A stretch of DNA of 64,000 nucleotides from CATQHD01 sp965202675 (lineage in GTDB: Bacteria > Actinomycetota > Acidimicrobiia > Spongiisociales > Spongiisociaceae), in assembly GCA_965202675.1 (NCBI GenBank), contig OZ241842.1, positions 1,240,001-1,304,000 on the forward strand, given 5' to 3'. The notes under the pieces are model-generated. The model had not been told where the DNA came from, searched no databases, and saw only the letters and a program-made list of their open reading frames with translations. Position numbers and translations under genes: made by a program. Below, piece by piece: positions 1 to 8,318 of the stretch; within the stretch, counting starts at the first letter, position 1, and each line of letters opens with the position of its first letter.

Positions 1-1943
1 ACACCGCCTTCTTCTTCTTCATCGCGGGCGGGGTGGAGGCGCTGCTGATCCGCATCCAGCTGGCCGGACCGGACGGGGCGTTCCTGAGCGCCGCCGAATA
101 CAACGGCCTCTTCACCACCCACGCCGTGACCATGATCTTCCTTTTCGTCATGCCCATCTCGGCGGCCTTCTTCAACTATCTGCTGCCCCTCATGATCGGC
201 GCCCGCGACGTGGCCTTCCCCCGCATGAACGCGGTCAGTTACTGGATCTTCCTGTTCGGCGGCATCTTCATCTACTCGTCGCTGATCTTCGGCACCAACC
301 CGGCACCGGTGGGGGGCAACCTCCCCGGCGGGATGGCCGACGCCGAGATGCTGGGCTCCGTCCCCGCCGGCGGCTGGTTCCTCTACGCCCCCAACAGCGG
401 AGCAGAACACTCTCCCGGCACCGCCATCGACTTCGCGGCCCTGGGGCTGCAGATGCTGGGCGTGGCCTCGCTCATCTCGGCGGTCAACTTCATCGTCACC
501 ATCCTCAACATGCGGGCCAAGGGAATGCGCCTGCTGCGCATGCCGGTGTTCGTGTGGATGACGCTGGTGGTGGCGCTGCTGCTGTTGTTCTCCCTGCCGA
601 TAATCGCCATCGCCCTGTTCATGCTCACCTTCGACCGGCAGTTCGGGACGCTGTTCTTCGTGGCGGAGGCCGGGGGCGACCCCATCCTGTGGCAGCACCT
701 GTTCTGGCTGTTCGGACACCCCGAGGTGTACGTATTGATTCTGCCCGCCATGGGCATCGTGTCCGAGACGCTGCCGGTGTTCTCCAAGAAACCCCTGTTC
801 GGATACCCGGCGGTGGTCTTCGCGGGGGCGGCCATCGCCTTCCTGGGGTTCGGGGTGTGGGCGCACCATATGTTCTCGTCCGGCATCCCCACGGTGGCCC
901 AGGCCGCCTTCGGGCTGTCCACCATGACCATCGCCATCCCCACCGGCATCAAGATATTCAACTGGCTGGGGACGGTGTGGGGCGGCAGGGTGCGCCTGGC
1001 CACGCCCATGCTCTTCTCGCTCGGGTTCGTGGCCCTGTTCGTGATCGGCGGCCTGTCGGGGGTCACCCACGCCGTCGTCCCGTCCGACTGGCAGCAGACC
1101 GACACCTACTACATCGTGGCCCACTTCCACTATGTGCTGTTCGGAGGGGCCATCTTCGGGCTGTTCGCCGGCATCTACTACTGGTTCCCCAAGCTCACCG
1201 GGCGCATGTACAACGAAGCCCTGGGCAAGTGGCACTTCTGGCTGATGTTCGTCGGCATGAACCTGACCTTCGGCCCTATGCACTGGCTGGGCCTCCAGGG
1301 CATGGTGCGGCGCACCTGGGTGTACCCCGAGGAGGCCGGCCTCGGCCCCTGGAACATGGCCTCCACGGTAGGCGCCTTCATCATCGCGGTGTCGGTCATG
1401 GTGTTCATGGTCAACTGGATGCACTCCAAGCGGAGGGGCCGCCCGGCGCCCGACGACCCCTGGGACGCCCGCACCCTGGAATGGACCATGCCGTCCCCCA
1501 CCCCCGAATACAACTTTGCGGAGGAGCCCGTGGTTACGTCGCTGGACGACTTCTGGTATCAGAAATACCATGAGGACGAGGACGGCCGGGCGGTGCGCAA
1601 GGAGGACGCCGACAAGATAGTGGCCGACCTCATATACACCAACGGCCACCCCGACCGCGAGATCCATCTGCCCGCCCCCTCCTATTTCCCCTTCTTCGTG
1701 GGCCTCGGCATCATGATCATCGCCTACGGGATCATGTACCACACCCGCCCGTGGGGCATCCCCCTCCTGGCGGCGGGGGTGGTTGTGACCGCGGCGGCCT
1801 TCGTGGCCTGGGGGTCGGAGCCGCTCGAAGAGATCCACGATGATGACCACGAAGGCCATGGAGACGACGGGGGCCATGACGGCGGCGGGGGGGATGAGAT
1901 GTCCGCCGCGGCGGGCGCATCCCTCGCGGAAGGGGGCGCCTGA
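1..1943 (+). CDS. ctaD: Cytochrome c oxidase subunit I (5' end outside window)
   Basis: Catalytic subunit of an aa3-type oxidase that reduces O2 to water in the plasma membrane. The frame is open from base 3 and still reads oxidase-like residues (FFFFIAGG) before the GTG at 33, so the N-terminus lies upstream of the window. Diagnostic motifs are GHPEVYVLILP (CuB histidine with the cross-linked tyrosine), WAHHMFSSG (two CuB histidines) and VAHFHYVLFGGA (heme ligand pair). After the core, PSPTPEYNF leads into a C-terminal extension with two further membrane segments (YFPFFVGLGIMIIAYGIMY and a following hydrophobic stretch) and a tail rich in His, Asp and Gly. The stop overlaps the ctaE start by one base (TGATG), which indicates translational coupling. 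Confidence 0.96.
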   Translation, partial: TAFFFFIAGGVEALLIRIQLAGPDGAFLSAAEYNGLFTTHAVTMIFLFVMPISAAFFNYLLPLMIGARDVAFPRMNAVSYWIFLFGGIFIYSSLIFGTNPAPVGGNLPGGMADAEMLGSVPAGGWFLYAPNSGAEHSPGTAIDFAALGLQMLGVASLISAVNFIVTILNMRAKGMRLLRMPVFVWMTLVVALLLLFSLPIIAIALFMLTFDRQFGTLFFVAEAGGDPILWQHLFWLFGHPEVYVLILPAMGIVSETLPVFSKKPLFGYPAVVFAGAAIAFLGFGVWAHHMFSSGIPTVAQAAFGLSTMTIAIPTGIKIFNWLGTVWGGRVRLATPMLFSLGFVALFVIGGLSGVTHAVVPSDWQQTDTYYIVAHFHYVLFGGAIFGLFAGIYYWFPKLTGRMYNEALGKWHFWLMFVGMNLTFGPMHWLGLQGMVRRTWVYPEEAGLGPWNMASTVGAFIIAVSVMVFMVNWMHSKRRGRPAPDDPWDARTLEWTMPSPTPEYNFAEEPVVTSLDDFWYQKYHEDEDGRAVRKEDADKIVADLIYTNGHPDREIHLPAPSYFPFFVGLGIMIIAYGIMYHTRPWGIPLLAAGVVVTAAAFVAWGSEPLEEIHDDDHEGHGDDGGHDGGGGDEMSAAAGASLAEGGA

Positions 1944-2554
1944 TGGCCGGCCTCGCCGACGTACACGAAGGCGGCCCCGCCCACCATCAGGTGACCGGGA
2001 TCGACAACCGCAAGCTGGGAATGTGGGTGTTCCTCAGCTCCGAGTTCCTGTTTTTCGGCGCCCTCATCAACAACTATCTGCTGTTCAAGGGCCGGGACTT
2101 CGGGCCGGACGCCCTGTATCCGGTCGAGCTGTACGACATACCCTTCACGTCGATCAGCTCGTTCGTGCTGCTGATGAGCTCGCTGACCATGGTGCTGGCC
2201 CATTCGGCCCTGTCCCGCAACGACCAGGCCCAGACCAGGACCTGGCTGTTCGCCACCGCCCTGCTGGGGACCGTGTTCGTGTCGGGTCAGTTCTTCGAGT
2301 TCGCCGAGTTCATCCTGCACGGCCTGAAACTGAACGTGAACCCGGCGGCCAGCGCCTTCTACATGCTGACCGGATTCCACGGCGTCCACGTGGTGATCGG
2401 GGTGCTGATGCTCATGGTGCTGGCCCTCAAATCGATGCGCACCGGCAGCCTTTCCGAAGCCGAAGGCATGAACGTCGAGCTGGTCGGTCTGTACTGGCAC
2501 TTCGTGGATATCATCTGGATCGTGATCTTCGTGCTCGTCTACCTGATCCAGTAA
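1943..2554 (+). CDS. ctaE: Cytochrome c oxidase subunit III
   Basis: This 203-residue heme-copper oxidase subunit III belongs to the short five-helix form common in actinobacteria. A soluble N-terminus is followed by KLGMWVFLSSEFLFFGALI, then further helices ending in LYWHFVDIIWIVIFVLVYL, the classic subunit III C-terminal signature. ATG at 1943 overlaps the ctaD stop. It is the second gene of the oxidase operon. Subunit III stabilises the catalytic core and influences proton uptake in this family. Confidence 0.95.
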   Translation: MAGLADVHEGGPAHHQVTGIDNRKLGMWVFLSSEFLFFGALINNYLLFKGRDFGPDALYPVELYDIPFTSISSFVLLMSSLTMVLAHSALSRNDQAQTRTWLFATALLGTVFVSGQFFEFAEFILHGLKLNVNPAASAFYMLTGFHGVHVVIGVLMLMVLALKSMRTGSLSEAEGMNVELVGLYWHFVDIIWIVIFVLVYLIQ

Positions 2555-2567
2555 GAAGGCTAAAAGC

Positions 2568-2876
2568 ATGGCCGGCGCCCATCACCACCCCCAACCCCGG
2601 CAGTACGTGATCATCGCGCTGGTGCTGGGGGCGCTCACCGCGGCCGAGGTGGCGCTGTTCTACCTGGAACAGGGCGTGGACGCCATCGGCCAGAGCCTGA
2701 CCGTCCCCGCCCTGCTCATCCTCAGCGCCCTGAAGTTCTACCTGGTGGTGGCAATGTACATGCACCTGCGCTTCGAGAAGCGGCTGCTGTCGCGTTTCTT
2801 CACCGTGGGGGCGGTGCTGGCCGGGGCCCTGTACCTGGTGACGCTGGCGTCCCTCGGAGCGGTCGTCCTGTTCTGA
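2568..2876 (+). CDS. Cytochrome c oxidase subunit IV (prokaryotic COX4/CyoD-like)
   Basis: A 102-residue membrane protein with three predicted helices (about residues 9-29, 45-65 and 75-101) and a short His-rich N-terminus. The motif LKFYLVVAMYMHLRFE in the second helix is typical of bacterial subunit IV (COX4_pro/CyoD-like). It starts 13 bases after ctaE. It should be a small accessory subunit of the oxidase encoded here. Identification rests on size, topology, that motif and operon position. Confidence 0.85.
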   Translation: MAGAHHHPQPRQYVIIALVLGALTAAEVALFYLEQGVDAIGQSLTVPALLILSALKFYLVVAMYMHLRFEKRLLSRFFTVGAVLAGALYLVTLASLGAVVLF

Positions 2877-2897
2877 GCGCCCCGGAATGACCAAGAG

Positions 2898-3707
2898 ATG
2901 ATCCCGGCCTGGCATCCCCACCCCGACGTGTGGGCCTTCGTGTTCCTGCTCGGATTCGGATACTGGTATGCGGTGCGGCGCATCGGGCCGTACCTCGACG
3001 TGGAGGGGCCGCTGGTTACGCGGCGGCAGGCCGCCGTCTACACCGCCGGGGTGCTGTCGCTGTGGGCGGTGTCGGACTGGCCCTTCCATGACATAGCCGA
3101 GCAGCACCTGTTCCTGTTCCACATGATCGAGCACATGGTAATCGCGCTGGTGTCCGCCCCCCTCCTCATCGCCGGAACCCCGCCGTGGCTGCTGCGGCGC
3201 ATCTTCACCCATCCCCGCCTGCTCCCCGCCCTGCGCCCGCTTACCAGGCCTCTGACGGCCTTCTTCCTGTTCAACGGCATCCTGGTGGGCATCCATTGGC
3301 CCCAGATGGTGGACCTGATGCTGTCGTCCGGCGTGTACCACTTCCTCATCCACGCCCTGCTGCTGGCCGCCGCCCTGGTGATGTGGATACCGGTGCTCAG
3401 CCCGGTCCCCGAGCTGAAGCGGCTGCCCCCTCCGCTCCGCATGCTCTACCTGTTCGTCCATTCCCTGCTGCCCACCGTCCCGGCTTCCTTCCTCACCTTC
3501 GGACGGGAACCGTTGTACAAGGTATACGCCGCCGCTCCCCGCCTATGGGGAATCGACGTGATGACCGACCAGACCCTGGCCGGCCTGGTGATGAAACTGG
3601 GCGGCGGCGCCATCCTCTGGGGCGTCATCGTGGTGCTCTGGTTCCGTTGGTACGCCTACGAACAACGCTGGGAGGCGCTGGAGCGGGAACTGCGCAAGTC
3701 CCTGTGA
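2898..3707 (+). CDS. ctaG: CtaG-family oxidase assembly factor
   Basis: A 269-residue polytopic membrane protein of the Caa3_CtaG family, involved in assembling the copper centre of caa3-type oxidases. Typical segments are WPFHDIAEQHLFLFHMIEHM, the following SAPLLIAGTPPWLL, and FFLFNGILVGIHWPQ with LMLSSGVYHFLIHALLLAAAL. The conserved histidines in these helices are likely metal or structural ligands. The start ATG at 2898 is preceded by AAGAG. The stop overlaps the following GTG start by four bases (GTGA). Confidence 0.9.
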   Translation: MIPAWHPHPDVWAFVFLLGFGYWYAVRRIGPYLDVEGPLVTRRQAAVYTAGVLSLWAVSDWPFHDIAEQHLFLFHMIEHMVIALVSAPLLIAGTPPWLLRRIFTHPRLLPALRPLTRPLTAFFLFNGILVGIHWPQMVDLMLSSGVYHFLIHALLLAAALVMWIPVLSPVPELKRLPPPLRMLYLFVHSLLPTVPASFLTFGREPLYKVYAAAPRLWGIDVMTDQTLAGLVMKLGGGAILWGVIVVLWFRWYAYEQRWEALERELRKSL

Positions 3708-4537
3708 AGAAAGCGGCTGCGGTCCTGGCGGGGCTGGCGCTGACGCTGGCAGCCGCCTGCGGTGAATCGGAGGCAGACCGCGGCGGAAGCGGAGTAGGCC
3801 GGGAAACGGTGCGCGGGGTGGTGCTGGAGGTGGAGGGCGGCCTGACCTCGGTGGATTCCTTCGTGCTCCGCACCGACGAAGGCGAGGTACTGGAGGTGAT
3901 TCCCGCCCCGGACGGGGATTTCCGGTTTCCGCTCCCCCATCTGCACGACCACCTGCGCAACTCGGAACCGATCCTGGTGGAGCTGGACCGCTCGACCGAC
4001 CCGCCGCGGGCGGCGGCGATCCAGGACGACGAGAGCCCGGCCTGGCACACCGGCGGGGAGGATGATGCGCCTCCGGCCGCGGCTGCTCCCGATCAGGCGG
4101 CGGAAGGTCCGCCGGAGCCTGCCCGCCAGGACTCCACCGGAACCGGAGATGCGGAGGATGCGGGCGGGGAGGGAGGGAATCAACCGCCGGACCCCGCCCC
4201 GGCAACCGCCGCCGACCCGAACGGGACGCCCGCCCGCCCGCCCGAATCAGAAGAACCGGAGGAAGCGCCCGAAGCCGCCGGGCCGGTGATCGAGCTGGAG
4301 GTAATAGACGGCAGGCTCGAGGGCGGGGCCCGCCGGGAGGCGGTGAACCTGGGGGACACGGTTACCCTGCGGGTGAGCGGCAACAGCCGGGACGAAGTGC
4401 ATATACACGGCTACGACCTGTTCGTCCGCTTGGAGGACGGCGCCGGAGAGTTGGTCTTCGATGCGTCCATCCCGGGGGTGTTCGAGGTGGAGCTGGAAGG
4501 TTCCCACACCCTGCTGATCCGGCTGGAGGTGTCCTGA
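3704..4537 (+). CDS. Lipoprotein with C-terminal cupredoxin-like domain
   Basis: A 277-residue lipoprotein starting at the GTG that overlaps the ctaG stop. The signal peptide ends in a lipobox (LTLAAAC), so it should be anchored outside the membrane. Residues about 25-110 contain a beta-rich segment. A long Pro/Ala/Glu-rich linker follows. The last 85 residues look like a cupredoxin fold (VTLRVSGNSRDEVHIHGYDL, then GSHTLLIRLEV). The HIHGYD histidines could bind metal, but the usual downstream Cys/Met copper ligands are not evident. Its place in the cox operon suggests a copper-handling or assembly role. That role is inferred from context. Confidence 0.75.
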   Translation: MKKAAAVLAGLALTLAAACGESEADRGGSGVGRETVRGVVLEVEGGLTSVDSFVLRTDEGEVLEVIPAPDGDFRFPLPHLHDHLRNSEPILVELDRSTDPPRAAAIQDDESPAWHTGGEDDAPPAAAAPDQAAEGPPEPARQDSTGTGDAEDAGGEGGNQPPDPAPATAADPNGTPARPPESEEPEEAPEAAGPVIELEVIDGRLEGGARREAVNLGDTVTLRVSGNSRDEVHIHGYDLFVRLEDGAGELVFDASIPGVFEVELEGSHTLLIRLEVS

Positions 4538-4584
4538 TCGGGATCGGGCGGCGGTGCGCAGCGGCGGGGCCGGCGGCCGGGGCG

Positions 4585-5922
4585 GTGCTCCTCGCCGCCG
4601 CCGGGCCGGCGGCGGCCCACGGCGTGGGCGGCCGCGTCGACCTGCCGATCCCGGTCTGGCAGTTCGCCTGGGCGGCGGCGCTGGCCGTGGCCGCCTCCTT
4701 CGGGGTGCTGAGCATGTTCTGGACCTCGCCCCGGCTGGCGGCGGCCGCCCGCGGCAGGCCCCTTCCAGCCCGGCTGACCAAAGCCGGCCGGCCGCTCCTG
4801 CTCCTGACCAGAACGGCCGGCCTGTCCATGCTCGGAATCCTGCTCTACGCCGGGCTGGAGGGCAGCCGCGACACCGCCTCCAACATCGCCCCGTATGCGG
4901 TCTTCATCATCTTCTGGGTGGGGGTCTCGCTGGTCTCGGCCCTGGCGGGCGACATCTGGAAGGCCTTCAACCCCTTCCACACGCTGGCCGATCTGGGAGC
5001 CTGGCTGCGCGCCCGGCTCACCGGCGCACCCATGTCCGCACCCGACCGGGGGGCGGGCAACCAGTGGTGGGCGGCGGCGGCGGTTTTCACCTTCGTCTGG
5101 ATGGAGCTGGCCTTCCACGCCGGGGCCGCCCCCCGGTCGGTCGGCGTCTATCTGGCGGTCTACACCGCCGCCATGCTGGCCGGAGCGGCGGTGCGGGGCC
5201 GGGGCTGGGTGCGCGACGCCGACGGATTCGGGGCGCTGTTCACCATCCTTTCCGCCATGGCCCCCTTCTATCGGAGCGCCTCCGGGAGGTGGCGGGTGCG
5301 GCCTCCCCTCGCCGGGCTGGCCCGCCTGGAGCTTCGGCCGGGTGCGGTGCGCCTGATCCTGATCGTCCTGGGAGCGGCCGCCTTCGACGGTTTCACCCGC
5401 AGCTCCTTCTGGCTGGACATCGCGTCCAACCGCTCCGGATGGATGCTGACCGCCCTCAACACGGGAGGGCTGCTGTTCGGGATCGGGGTCATGATGGCGG
5501 TATACCGGACGGCGGCGGCCGCCATGGCCCGCATCACGGGCGACCCGGAGGACGAGCTGGGCGACGCCTTCGGCCCCTCGCTGGTTCCGATCACTGCGGC
5601 CTACACGGCGGCCCACTACTTCAGCTTCCTGGTGCTCGACGGCCAGGCGGTCATCAGACTGGCCTCCGACCCGTTCGGGATGGGCTGGAACCTGTTCGGC
5701 GCGGCCGGCTACCGGATCGACTACACCCTCGTGTCCACTGCGGCCATCGCCTGGATCCAGACCGCGGCCATCGCGGCGGGGCACATGCTCGGGGTGACAG
5801 CCGCCCACGACCGGGCGGTAGAGCGTTACAGACCGGAGCTGGCGGTGCGTTCGCAGTACCCGATGCTGGCCGCCATGATCGCCTACACGATCGCCGGGCT
5901 GCTGCTCCTGCTGGGCGGGTAG
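4585..5922 (+). CDS. Polytopic membrane protein following the oxidase operon
   Basis: About 445 residues with many hydrophobic helices and an AHGVGGRVDLPIPVWQFAWA N-terminal region. Actinobacterial proteins of this look are often labelled fenitrothion hydrolase in databases; I recall this only as a label and do not infer that activity. GTG at 4585 would leave a very short leader. In-frame residues back to a CTG at 4534 add LIGIGRRCAAAGPAAGAV, which completes a convincing signal peptide and would give a CTGA overlap like the other junctions of the operon. The true start may therefore be upstream. Position suggests a role in oxidase biogenesis or copper or heme delivery, which is inference. Confidence 0.7.
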   Translation: MLLAAAGPAAAHGVGGRVDLPIPVWQFAWAAALAVAASFGVLSMFWTSPRLAAAARGRPLPARLTKAGRPLLLLTRTAGLSMLGILLYAGLEGSRDTASNIAPYAVFIIFWVGVSLVSALAGDIWKAFNPFHTLADLGAWLRARLTGAPMSAPDRGAGNQWWAAAAVFTFVWMELAFHAGAAPRSVGVYLAVYTAAMLAGAAVRGRGWVRDADGFGALFTILSAMAPFYRSASGRWRVRPPLAGLARLELRPGAVRLILIVLGAAAFDGFTRSSFWLDIASNRSGWMLTALNTGGLLFGIGVMMAVYRTAAAAMARITGDPEDELGDAFGPSLVPITAAYTAAHYFSFLVLDGQAVIRLASDPFGMGWNLFGAAGYRIDYTLVSTAAIAWIQTAAIAAGHMLGVTAAHDRAVERYRPELAVRSQYPMLAAMIAYTIAGLLLLLGG

Positions 5923-5937
5923 GCCCTCAGGCCGGGG

Positions 5938-7119
5938 TCATCCCCGCCCGGCGCCGTGGTCGTAGGCCAAGGCGTGGTCCTCCGCCGGGGCTTCGGACTC
6001 CCCCCCGCCGTCGGCCGTCGACGCCGCGATCAGAGCCAGCATCAGCAGCACCACCCCCACCCCCGCCGCCGCGGTCAGGAACTCGCCCCTGGTTACCCGC
6101 AGGTTGGGCCGGGACGACATCAGGGCGGCGAAGGCCAGGATGCCGGCGGCCACCAACATGGCCAGCCAGGGGGCAAACCCCGAGTACCGGAGCAGCAACA
6201 ACCCGAACGACACCACGATCACCCCGATCACCGCAAAGGAAGCCACCGGCAGGAGCACCGCATCGGAGAGCCGCCGCCTGACGGTGTCGGCGTCCTCGGC
6301 TTCGTCCCCGGACAGGGCAGCCGGCTGGGCCATGGCCTGGCCGAGGCCGCCGACGATCGCGCCGAACACAGCAGAGACGGCCAACAGCCCCGCCACCGTA
6401 ACCGCGCCGACGGGTATCAACTTGGTGTCCGTCAGGGTGGGTTCGGCCGCCGCAAAGAGGACCCCGCCCAGCCCGGCGCCCAGCACCAGCCCGATGAACC
6501 CCCCCGACAGCGCCGATCCGAGCGCCGAGGCGTCGGTCTCGTAGGCCGGCGAACGGAACCTGCCGGCGCCGCGCGCCGCCATGGTGATGACGGCGCCGAA
6601 GACCGCCCAGACGGCGGCGAATGCCGCCGCCGAAGTCCAGGTTACCTCGACCGCAGGCCCCCCTTCCGCCGTGGCCTGGGAGAGGCGGCCCAGCAAAAGC
6701 GGTGCGGCGGCGGCCAACGAAAGCAACCCCAACGCGGCCCCCAGACGGCCTCCGACCCGGGCGCCCAGGCGGATCCGGTCTGCCAACGGCGCCGGATCCA
6801 CCGGCTCGATTTCCTCCTCCTCTGCGGCCTGCACAACAACAGCGGCCGCAACCTGTTCGGTCTCGACAGCAACCGGAGCGGGCGCCGAGGCCGCAACCGG
6901 CGGCGCCGGAGGGGGTGAAGAAGGAGCGGACGACGCGGGAGGCTTCTCGCTTGCGGGAGCGGCGGCAACCGCGATTTCCCCGCCGCCCGACCATGCCGCC
7001 AGCACCTCTTCGACCGGCACGCCCTGCGCCTGGGCGCGCGCCTCGGCCGAGCGCTCCACCAGGTGCTCGGGAGCGCCGCCGAGCAGCTCGCCGATGGTCG
7101 AAAACCGCGGATCGGACAT
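5938..7119 (-). CDS. Membrane protein of unknown function
   Basis: A 393-residue protein not recognised as a named family. Residues about 1-50 form a soluble region resembling a short helical adaptor (FSTIGELLGGAPEHLVERSA). An Ala/Pro-rich linker to about residue 110 follows. The rest has roughly seven or eight hydrophobic segments, including LGAALGLLSLAAAAPLLLG, AAFAAVWAVFGAVITMAARG and VILVSFGLLLL-like stretches near the end. It is convergent with the oxidase operon, with a 15-base gap, and lies downstream of the ABC transporter genes. No catalytic motif is visible. Confidence 0.7.
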   Translation of the reverse strand: MSDPRFSTIGELLGGAPEHLVERSAEARAQAQGVPVEEVLAAWSGGGEIAVAAAPASEKPPASSAPSSPPPAPPVAASAPAPVAVETEQVAAAVVVQAAEEEEIEPVDPAPLADRIRLGARVGGRLGAALGLLSLAAAAPLLLGRLSQATAEGGPAVEVTWTSAAAFAAVWAVFGAVITMAARGAGRFRSPAYETDASALGSALSGGFIGLVLGAGLGGVLFAAAEPTLTDTKLIPVGAVTVAGLLAVSAVFGAIVGGLGQAMAQPAALSGDEAEDADTVRRRLSDAVLLPVASFAVIGVIVVSFGLLLLRYSGFAPWLAMLVAAGILAFAALMSSRPNLRVTRGEFLTAAAGVGVVLLMLALIAASTADGGGESEAPAEDHALAYDHGAGRG

Positions 7120-7188
7120 CTACTGCGGAATGCTAGCCGGGGCTCGGCGCAGGCAATGCCCGGCAGATTTCGCCGTTGCTTCTGTCCT

Positions 7189-7225
7189 GATCCGGGGCGG
7201 GGCGAAACGCCGCCCGCCCCGGATC
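7189..7225 (-). terminator. Strong hairpin after the transporter operon
   Basis: Perfect 13-bp inverted arms (GATCCGGGGCGGG at 7189-7201 and its complement at 7213-7225) enclose a short GC-rich loop. It lies about 20 bases past the stop of the substrate-binding protein gene on the minus strand. There is no T run, so it may be a stability or Rho-assisted element rather than a classical intrinsic terminator. Confidence 0.5.
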
Positions 7226-7243
7226 GGAAGTTCGTTCAGAGGC

Positions 7244-8176
7244 CTAGTTGCAGGGCGGAAGGCCCTCGGTCGGACCGATCCACTTGGTGTACAGCTCGTC
7301 GAGCGTGCCCCTGGATATGTAGTACGACAGCCAGCCGTTCAGGTAATCGAGCCAGACCACCTCGCCTCGGGGAACGGCCCAGGCGCCGTATTCCTGCGAG
7401 AAGGGGGCGTCCGGGTTGAGGATGCTGGTGCCGGCGTTCTCCCTGACGAACGGGATGGCCAGATACTCCTCGACCACGATGGCGTCGGCCCGGCCGGCGG
7501 CCACCTCCAGGAAGGCGGGCGCCTGATCGAGTTCCACCAGCTCGGCGTCGGGGAAGCGGGTGGAGGTGAGGTTGGCGGCCGTGGAGCCGATCAGGGCGGT
7601 CATGGTCACACCGCTGCTGTTCAGCTGATCCAGCGAGGTGATCCCCGCCCCGTCGTTGACTACCACTACTTGGCGGTAGGGAACGTAGGGGCAGGTGAAC
7701 CAGAGTTGCTCGAGCCGCTCCGGACGGCCGACCAGGCCCACCGAGACCAGATCGAACTGTTCGGCGATGAGGCCAGGCATCAGAGCCGGGAACTCCAGGT
7801 CCTGTATGTCGAGCTCCACGCCCAGATCGTCGGCGAGCATCTGCATCAGCTCTACGTCGTAGCCGGCCGGATTGCCGCTGTCGTCGCGGAACATCTGCGG
7901 CTCATAGAGTAGCGACATGCCGACGACCAGCCTTCCCCGGTCCTTGATGGCGTCGAGCCGGTTGCCCGCCACCACCGAGGCCGACTCGGACATCGGGGCG
8001 TTCTCGAGCGCCGCAACCCGTTGCTCCAGAGCGGATACATCGCCCTGGATCGCGGACATATCGCCGCTGCCCGACGCGGCATCCGAGCTGCTGTCATCCG
8101 AGCCGCAGGCCGCCGCTATCAATCCGAGAACCAACAGCAGACAGGCCCGCCTGAGGCTCTTTGTCTTTGTCTTCAT
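7244..8176 (-). CDS. Amino-acid ABC transporter substrate-binding lipoprotein (family 3)
   Basis: A 310-residue periplasmic-type binding protein tethered as a lipoprotein: MKTKTKSLRRACLLLVLGLIA runs into the lipobox LIAAACG. A short coiled coil (about residues 40-60, IQGDVSALEQRVAALENA) precedes the solute-binding domain, with RGRLVVGMSLLYEPQMFRDD and GYDVELMQMLADDLGVELD typical of SBP family 3. It delivers a polar amino acid or similar solute to the permease and ATPase encoded just upstream. ATG at 8176 is chosen; GTG at 8179 is also possible. AGGAGG lies about 10 bases before the ATG. The start region is part of an 86-bp tandem duplication. Confidence 0.9.
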   Translation of the reverse strand: MKTKTKSLRRACLLLVLGLIAAACGSDDSSSDAASGSGDMSAIQGDVSALEQRVAALENAPMSESASVVAGNRLDAIKDRGRLVVGMSLLYEPQMFRDDSGNPAGYDVELMQMLADDLGVELDIQDLEFPALMPGLIAEQFDLVSVGLVGRPERLEQLWFTCPYVPYRQVVVVNDGAGITSLDQLNSSGVTMTALIGSTAANLTSTRFPDAELVELDQAPAFLEVAAGRADAIVVEEYLAIPFVRENAGTSILNPDAPFSQEYGAWAVPRGEVVWLDYLNGWLSYYISRGTLDELYTKWIGPTEGLPPCN

Positions 8177-8317
8177 CACCGTGAGACCCTCCTTTTCTGA
8201 TCGGGGCCGGACGGGACCATAACAGGGCCGCCCCGCCTGAGGCTCTTTGTCTTTGTCTTCATCACCGTGAGACCCTCCTTTTCTGATCGGGGCCGGACGG
8301 GACCATAACAGGGCCGC
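8146..8317. repeat. 86-bp perfect tandem duplication over a gene start
   Basis: Two adjacent copies (8146-8231 and 8232-8317) of the same 86 bases were seen by direct comparison. The unit carries the first codons, start codon and Shine-Dalgarno sequence of the substrate-binding protein gene. The second copy reaches the last base before the permease stop. Because 86 is not a multiple of three, the upstream copy of the start is out of frame with the real gene. Confidence 0.95.
8176..8262 (-). CDS. 28-codon leader ORF made by the duplication
   Basis: The duplicated start (ATG at 8262, with its own AGGAGG) opens a 28-residue frame beginning MKTKTKSLRRGG. It ends in a TGA (8178-8176) that overlaps the ATG of the binding-protein gene (TGATG). 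This allows translational coupling between a leader peptide and the lipoprotein. It is probably an accidental product of the duplication, and it is unknown whether it is translated. Confidence 0.4.
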   Translation of the reverse strand: MKTKTKSLRRGGPVMVPSGPDQKRRVSR

Positions 8318-8318
8318 C

